Origin: Aliibacillus thermotolerans
Lineage (GTDB): Bacteria; Bacillota; Bacilli; Bacillales; Marinococcaceae
Length of the DNA: 53,467 nucleotides
Assembly (NCBI RefSeq): GCF_027853235.1
Contig: NZ_WKJG01000026.1
Span: forward strand, 1 to 53,467
Direction of reading: 5' to 3'
The position numbers were made by a program, and so were the translations under genes. The notes beneath the pieces are model-generated. The model had not been told where the DNA came from. It made no database searches and saw only the letters and a list, made by a program, of their open reading frames with translations. This document shows positions 49,664 to 53,467 of the stretch, piece by piece. The first letter of the stretch is position 1. Every line of letters starts with the position of its first letter.

Positions 49664-49692
49664 AAAGCTTGCCGAAAACACGGGCAAGCTTT
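49664..49692 (-). terminator. orphan minus-strand terminator
   Basis: AAAGCTTGCC (49664-49673) pairs perfectly with GGCAAGCTTT (49683-49692). A-runs lie on the left only, so the T-run is on the minus strand. No minus-strand gene lies to the right that would need it, so it may mark a lost gene. Confidence 0.5.
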
Positions 49693-49791
49693 CAGCGAGC
49701 ATGTATACGAGTTTATATTTTCATTCTCGGTTTTTTTATATTATAATTAAAATTAGAAAAGTTAGAAAATAATAGAAAGGTGGAGTTTATC

Positions 49792-50268
49792 ATGGATCCA
49801 AATGCAAAAAAGACAGCACTACGAGGAATTACATACGGTTTATACGTTGTCGGAACGAAAGGTGATGAAGGAGTAAATGCATTTACAGGGAACTGGCTCA
49901 CTCAAACGTCCTTTGAACCACCTTTAGTCGCTCTCGCTGTGAAAAAAGATACCACTTCCCAAGAACAAATCAAAAAGAATGAAGTGTTTAGCGTCAACAT
50001 ACTCGAAACCGGCCAAAAAGATATGGCTACTTCCTTCTTCAGTGCCATCAAACAAGAAGACAACAAATTACAAGGATATGAGTTTTACATAGAGCAAACA
50101 GGCTGCCCAATTTTTAAAGACGCGTTAAGCTTTTTCGAGTGTCAAGTCGTCGACCGCATTGAAAAAGGAGATCATTACATTTATGTCGGTGAAGTGACAA
50201 ATGCTGGTGTCCATAAAGAAGGCGACCCACTCACATTAAAAGAAACCGGTTTCAATTATGGAGGATAA
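49792..50268 (+). CDS. flavin reductase-like domain protein
   Basis: A 158-residue protein of the FMN-binding split-barrel flavin reductase type. The motif GLYVVGTKGDEGVNAFTGNWLTQTSFEPPLVALAVKKDT (near 17-55) is the family's flavin-binding core, and HYIYVGEVTNAGVH near 135-148 is the conserved C-terminal part. It may supply reduced flavin or bind FMN; the partner is unknown. ATG 49792 follows AAAGGTGG. TATAAT at about 49740-49745 is a likely -10. Monocistronic. Confidence 0.82.
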   Translation: MDPNAKKTALRGITYGLYVVGTKGDEGVNAFTGNWLTQTSFEPPLVALAVKKDTTSQEQIKKNEVFSVNILETGQKDMATSFFSAIKQEDNKLQGYEFYIEQTGCPIFKDALSFFECQVVDRIEKGDHYIYVGEVTNAGVHKEGDPLTLKETGFNYGG

Positions 50269-50277
50269 ATCATTATA

Positions 50278-50313
50278 CGGTTCTAATCTACAGCTGATTA
50301 GAACCGCTTTTTT
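50278..50313 (+). terminator. terminator after the flavin reductase gene
   Basis: CGGTTCTAATC (50278-50288) pairs perfectly with GATTAGAACCG (50296-50306) around seven bases, then CTTTTTT. Confidence 0.9.
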
Positions 50314-50315
50314 CA

Positions 50316-50450
50316 TTACTTCTTACGCTCTTTTTCTTTTTCATACGCTTTATCCGCTTTTTTAAATTCACTTTGATACACCACTTCTTGCGTCGCACTC
50401 AGCCCCTTTTTATCAGACATTCGTTCATGGGGAGCATTTTTCTCTTTCAC
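50316..50450 (-). CDS. yfhE: YfhE-family small protein
   Basis: A 44-residue basic protein with the YfhE signature KGLSATQEVVYQSEFKKADKAYEKEKERKK. Such proteins are widespread in spore formers and of unknown function. I chose GTG 50448-50450 because AAAGGAG lies eight bases upstream on the minus strand; in-frame ATGs further up contain that ribosome binding site. It faces the flavin reductase gene across a terminator and diverges from the next gene. Confidence 0.75.
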   Translation of the reverse strand: MKEKNAPHERMSDKKGLSATQEVVYQSEFKKADKAYEKEKERKK

Positions 50451-50520
50451 AAACGATTCTCCTTTCTTCATATGAATGTACAAAGTATAGTATGTCCAAT
50501 GTTGAATGAAACGATTAAAA

Positions 50521-50535
50521 TATGCTATTAGCATA
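50521..50535. promoter_or_regulatory. perfect palindrome in a divergent promoter region
   Basis: TATGCTATTAGCATA is a perfect 7 bp inverted repeat with one central base, between yfhE (minus) and the coiled-coil gene (plus), 11 bases before the -35 of the latter. It looks like an operator; the binding protein is unknown. Confidence 0.4.
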
Positions 50536-50546
50536 AGAGATTTGGA

Positions 50547-50575
50547 TTGTTAATGAAATGTAGATATAGTATGAT
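50547..50575 (+). promoter_or_regulatory. promoter of the coiled-coil gene
   Basis: TTGTTA (50547-50552), 17 bp, TATGAT (50570-50575). Confidence 0.5.
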
Positions 50576-50599
50576 GAAGTGAATGAAAGGAAGAAAATA

Positions 50600-50686
50600 A
50601 TGGTATGTCTCCTACTTTTAAGCGTAATAATAGGAATACATACGCTTGAAGGAGGAGGATATTTGTGCTATGGACAGGAGGTGTAA
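50600..50686 (+). CDS. possible 28-residue leader peptide
   Basis: ATG 50600 (after GGAAGAA) opens a 28-codon frame with a hydrophobic start (MVCLLLLSVIIGIH) that ends GAG-GTG-TAA two bases before the next ATG. Its last codons form the AGGAGGTG ribosome binding site of the downstream gene, an arrangement that would allow translational coupling. It could be chance. Confidence 0.3.
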   Translation: MVCLLLLSVIIGIHTLEGGGYLCYGQEV

Positions 50687-50688
50687 AA

Positions 50689-51156
50689 ATGGAGAAGAAA
50701 GATTATTTTTTAGAAAATAAAAAATTAGAGAGTTATGTATTTGAAAGTGAAACTTCTCCCCGTGAAATTTTTTATCAGTCACTCTTGTCTCTATCTGAGC
50801 AATTAAAAGTAGCAAAAAATGAACTGTTAAATGCGTCCAGAAATTTTGTCGCAAACTTAAACAGAGAGATGAAAGAACGTCTTCAATGGTTACAAAATGA
50901 CTTTGATCAAATGATGGAGAAGCATGTACAACAACTACGACAGAAAGCAAACAATAAACAATTCACAAAAGATCAAAATGCCGCTCATGAGACGGTTTTT
51001 TATTTACGAGAATTAACAGAATTGTATTTGGAAGAATTTTTAGACACGAAAGAATTAGAGGACTTTAAAGTAAACTTAATGTGGTTAACCGAAGCACCAT
51101 ATAAAATGAAAAACAATGTGGAACTAGCATTTGATGAGGCTGTTGGCATTAACTAA
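50689..51156 (+). CDS. hypothetical coiled-coil protein upstream of flagellin
   Basis: A 155-residue, charged, helical protein with a likely coiled coil at about residues 25-90 (QLKVAKNELLNASRNFVANLNREMKERLQWLQNDFDQMMEKHVQQLRQKA). It has no cysteine, no signal and no membrane segment. ATG 50689 has AGGAGGTG five bases upstream; an alternative GTG at 50665 also has an AGGAGGAGG. I do not recognise the family. Size and helical form would suit a structural or chaperone-like role, but being next to hag is the only hint of a flagellar link. Confidence 0.6.
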   Translation: MEKKDYFLENKKLESYVFESETSPREIFYQSLLSLSEQLKVAKNELLNASRNFVANLNREMKERLQWLQNDFDQMMEKHVQQLRQKANNKQFTKDQNAAHETVFYLRELTELYLEEFLDTKELEDFKVNLMWLTEAPYKMKNNVELAFDEAVGIN

Positions 51157-51185
51157 AAACATAATGTCTTTCAATATCACAGAGC

Positions 51186-51211
51186 AATCCTCAAAAAGTG
51201 AGGATTTTTTT
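51186..51211 (+). terminator. terminator before hag
   Basis: AATCCTCA (51186-51193) pairs with TGAGGATT (51199-51206) around AAAAG, followed by TTTTT. It separates the coiled-coil gene from hag. Confidence 0.85.
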
Positions 51212-51327
51212 AAAAATAAAAATAAAAGATGGAAAAAGTCATGATAATACTTTAGTCTTGTTACGAATTTAATTGTGACAAAAGTATGAACAAAGAAAAT
51301 GAAAGTAAAAAAATCGTAAAAAAAGAC

Positions 51328-51354
51328 TAAAACAACCGAAACCTTAGCCGATAT
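51328..51354 (+). promoter_or_regulatory. sigma-D promoter of hag
   Basis: TAAA (51328-51331), exactly 15 bp, then GCCGATAT (51347-51354): a perfect sigma-D (SigD/FliA) motility promoter. Confidence 0.92.
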
Positions 51355-51423
51355 TATGAATGAAGCGGGAAGAATGGTTGTCACAACATACATAACCAAG
51401 CTTCACGCTGAAGAACTTGCAAC

Positions 51424-51463
51424 ACAAGGACGTGGCGCAAGTAAAAAATAAAACATTGGAGGT
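51424..51463 (+). promoter_or_regulatory. CsrA-like sites in the hag leader
   Basis: ACAAGGACGT (51424-51433) matches the CsrA consensus ACARGGAUGU at nine of ten positions. ACATTGGAGGT (51453-51463) overlaps the hag ribosome binding site. B. subtilis hag also has two CsrA sites, one over the ribosome binding site, so CsrA/FliW feedback is predicted. A small hairpin CTTCA/TGAAG lies upstream at about 51401-51413. Confidence 0.6.
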
Positions 51464-51471
51464 TTTATATT

Positions 51472-52311
51472 ATGATTATTAACAACAACATTCCAGCGCT
51501 TAACACACATCGTCAACTTGGCATTAACCAAAACATGATGCAAAAATCTATGGAGAAACTTTCTTCTGGTATGCGTATTAACCGTGCCGGAGACGATGCA
51601 GCAGGGCTTGCGATTTCTGAAAAAATGCGTGCCCAAATTCGCGGACTAGACCAAGCAAGCCGTAACGCACAAGATGGTATTTCCATGATTCAAACAGCAG
51701 AAGGCGCGCTAGACGAAGTTCATGCAATTCTTCAACGTCAACGTGAATTAGCGGTTCAAGCGTCAAACGATACTAATGTCGGAGTAGATAGAGGAGAATT
51801 GCAAAAAGAATTTGCTCAACTGTCAGAAGAAATCGAAAGAATAATGAATGAAACGGAATTTAATAAACAAAATTTATTAGATGGAACAGCAGGAGATGGT
51901 GCGGGTTCTGTACAAGTTCAAACTGGTGCGAATTCAGATCAACTTACGGAAATTGACTTCTCTACTGATGGCGTGAATCTTGAGACAGTTCACACAAATG
52001 TAGCTGCTATCGACATTTCAACAGATCAAAGTAGTGCTACAACAGCAATTGATGCAATTAATGATGAAATTGAAAGAGTTTCAGCGGGTCGGTCTTATCT
52101 AGGTGCGATGCAAAATCGTTTGGAACACACAATTGCCAACCTTGATAACGCCTCAGAAAATTTACAAGCTTCAGAATCTCGTATCCGTGACGTAGATATG
52201 GCTCGGGAAATGATGGAAATGACAAAAGCAAATATTCTTTCTCAGGCTTCTCAAGCTATGCTTGCACAAGCAAACCAAATGCCACAATCAGTATTACAAC
52301 TACTTCAGTAA
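51472..52311 (+). CDS. hag: flagellin
   Basis: Filament subunit exported by the flagellar apparatus. The 279-residue protein has the conserved N-terminal D0/D1 region (MIINNNIPALNTHRQLGINQ to about 140, with SSGMRINRAGDDAAGLAIS and LQRQRELAVQASNDTN) and the C-terminal region (ASESRIRDVDMAREMMEMTK, ending QSVLQLLQ). The central variable part (about 140-190) is short, so there is no large surface domain. ATG 51472 follows TTGGAGGT. Under sigma-D and probably CsrA control. Confidence 0.97.
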   Translation: MIINNNIPALNTHRQLGINQNMMQKSMEKLSSGMRINRAGDDAAGLAISEKMRAQIRGLDQASRNAQDGISMIQTAEGALDEVHAILQRQRELAVQASNDTNVGVDRGELQKEFAQLSEEIERIMNETEFNKQNLLDGTAGDGAGSVQVQTGANSDQLTEIDFSTDGVNLETVHTNVAAIDISTDQSSATTAIDAINDEIERVSAGRSYLGAMQNRLEHTIANLDNASENLQASESRIRDVDMAREMMEMTKANILSQASQAMLAQANQMPQSVLQLLQ

Positions 52312-52327
52312 TTTTATTAAACAACGT

Positions 52328-52364
52328 AAGAGAGGCTCTAGCAAAAGCTGGGGTCTCTTTTGTT
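52328..52364 (+). terminator. terminator after hag
   Basis: AGAGAGGCTCTAGC pairs with GCTGGGGTCTCTTT with some G-T pairs around AAAA, then TGTT. A good stem fits a highly expressed gene. Confidence 0.75.
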
Positions 52365-52418
52365 GGTTCTAATAATTTTCTGAAATTTTTCATAGGGGAG
52401 AGTTAGAACGGTGTTACA

Positions 52419-52676
52419 TTAATCCTCAAGATACAATTCATAATTAGTAACAATGAATAACTCTAAATAATTAGAAAAATCCACTCCTGTTAACTGACGG
52501 GAACTAGTCCATTCATAGTAATTCAGTCGTTTCATAAAGTCATAGAATCGAGTATCTTTTAAAAAATATGTAATCAGTTGTATATGTGCTTTTTGTTTCC
52601 GAGAAATGAAAGGTGGATTTTTTTATGATCGTCCTAACGATTCCAAGAAGAATATCTGTCATTTCTAAACCAATCG
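52419..52676 (-). pseudogene. C-terminal relic of an unidentified protein
   Basis: On the minus strand the sequence reads AIGLEMTDILLGIVRTIIK, shifts frame at a run of seven A (52618-52624), then continues PPFISRKQKAHIQLITYFLK, DTRFYDFMKRLNYYEWTSSR and QLTGVDFSNYLELFIVTNYE to TAA 52419-52421. The order of hydrophobic helix and tail resembles DUF3800 proteins, but this is only a visual impression. The N-terminus is missing; the relic begins at the break in the adjacent oxidoreductase gene. Confidence 0.5.
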
Positions 52677-53300
52677 CTTCGCCTTTATATTAGCATAGGC
52701 TGTTGGCACATCTACTTTTTTATAATTTACGACTTCGTCTACTCCAAGGGATTCAAGCAGTTTTTCGTTTCTGCTCGTTGTCGCAATGACATGTGCGACA
52801 TTCTGTTTTGCAAATTGCACAGTGTATGTTCCTACTCCACCTGAACCACCTTGAACGAAAACTGTCTCTCCTTCTTGCACTTCATATGATTCTTTATTTA
52901 CGAGTTGATAAGCAGTAAGTGCGGCAATCCCAAGAGCTGACGCTTCTTCGAAAGAAACTTTTTCCGGCTTTTTCAATACGTATTTTTCAGGGATGGGAAC
53001 GAACTACGCCAGCCCACCACCGCGATTTACTTTATAAGAAGTAAAAACTTCATCACCTACGGAGAAGTTTGAAACATTCTCGCCAACTTCAGAACCAACT
53101 CCGGAAATATCCGTACCTAAAATCATTGGAGACTTTAATTTAAATGGCATTCTTCCTTTTCGAATTGCACTATCTACCGGATTAATGACGAAAGCACGAA
53201 CTTCAATGAATACTTCATCTGCATTCACTTTTGGTTTGGATACTTCTTGTTCTACAAAATCCTCTATATTGCCATTTTCTTTAACAACAATTGCTTTCAA
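52665..53300 (-). pseudogene. decayed zinc-type alcohol dehydrogenase/quinone oxidoreductase
   Basis: The product would begin MKAIVVKENGNIEDF (TTG 53298-53300, GGGAGG nine bases upstream) and run through ILGTDISGVGSEVGENVSNFSVGDEVFTS to GGGLA. There a TAG (53001-53003) replaces the usual glutamate codon, and the same frame continues FVPIPEKYVLKKPEKVSF. It includes the nucleotide-binding GGSGGVGTYTVQFAK and stops soon after VNYKKVDVPTAYAN. About 110 C-terminal residues of a protein of roughly 310 are lost. It is a medium-chain dehydrogenase/reductase (zeta-crystallin type). Confidence 0.85.
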
Positions 53301-53467
53301 TCCATACACCCTCCCTCAATAATATCTTCCAAATACTCGATTATTCTCAAAATTTCATAGACACTGTTTTACACCTAACAGCACTTCCACCTTATAAAAG
53401 GATAATCACAGAATACTCTAACAGGGTGAAACCCATCCTAACGACCAAACGACTGGATAAGTTTGGA
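53301..53467. other. upstream region of the dehydrogenase relic
   Basis: Contains the minus-strand ribosome binding site GGGAGG (53310-53315). Otherwise I see no gene or clear regulatory element before the window ends. Confidence 0.3.

Noticed and set aside
49780-49791. Upstream GTG start for the flavin reductase gene
   Set aside because: The GTG lies inside the ribosome binding site AAAGGTGG used by ATG 49792.

Overview
The window comes from a low-GC, endospore-forming, motile member of the Bacillaceae. The evidence is gene order close to the Bacillus subtilis trxA-sdh-gerE-racE-rph-ilv-leu-tig-clpX-lon-hem-spoVID segment, sporulation and germination genes (gerE, gerM, spoVID, ysxE, yfhE), AAGGAGG-type ribosome binding sites, sigma-A, sigma-D and cre sites of Bacillus type, and a leucine T-box. 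The species cannot be named from this stretch.

Layout. 1-5400: fatty-acid degradation (lcfA, fadR, fadB, etfB, etfA) with FadR-like operators. 5574-8164: trxA, uvrC and opposing yslB. 8281-9642: a Ktr-type potassium channel subunit. 9669-13286: sdhCAB with a long leader and a strong terminator. 13287-13905: a short group IIC intron placed exactly at the end of the sdhB terminator. 13919-16818: thioesterase ysmA, spore regulator gerE, and an MbcS-type acyl-CoA synthetase whose promoter contains a perfect cre consensus. 16819-17502: a repeat-rich gene-free stretch. 17503-21858: murI, gerM, rph, rdgB, ysnB. 21944-22020: tRNA-Arg(TCT). 22288-22559: ilvE relic. 22618-31151: leucine T-box and the ilvB-ilvH-ilvC-leuA-leuB-leuC-leuD operon. 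31238-33697: ysoA and tig. 33698-34773: a second repeat-rich gene-free stretch holding a degenerate tandem array of about 52 bp period. 34774-39353: clpX, lonA, ysxC (no lonB). 39404-45740: the complete hemAXCDBL operon from glutamyl-tRNA to uroporphyrinogen III. 45852-46546: decayed Rpn-type transposase. 46905-49323: spoVID-ysxE. 49366-51156: small accessory genes. 51328-52311: flagellin under a consensus sigma-D promoter with CsrA-like sites in its leader. 52419-53300: two decayed genes on the minus strand.

How the genes work together. LcfA, FadB and EtfAB activate and oxidise fatty acids; SdhCAB feeds electrons from succinate to menaquinone; the Hem proteins make the haem that SdhC needs. 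The ilv-leu operon makes branched-chain amino acids under leucyl-tRNA control. Tig, ClpX and LonA handle protein folding and turnover.

Most of the window is conserved core genome. The unusual material is in the gaps: an intron without a functional maturase, two related families of non-coding repeats, a truncated ilvE, a missing lonB, and several strong orphan hairpins. I found no phage, CRISPR, toxin-antitoxin or biosynthetic cluster. The best candidate for something undescribed is the pair of intergenic repeat islands at 16858-17230 and 33762-34505.
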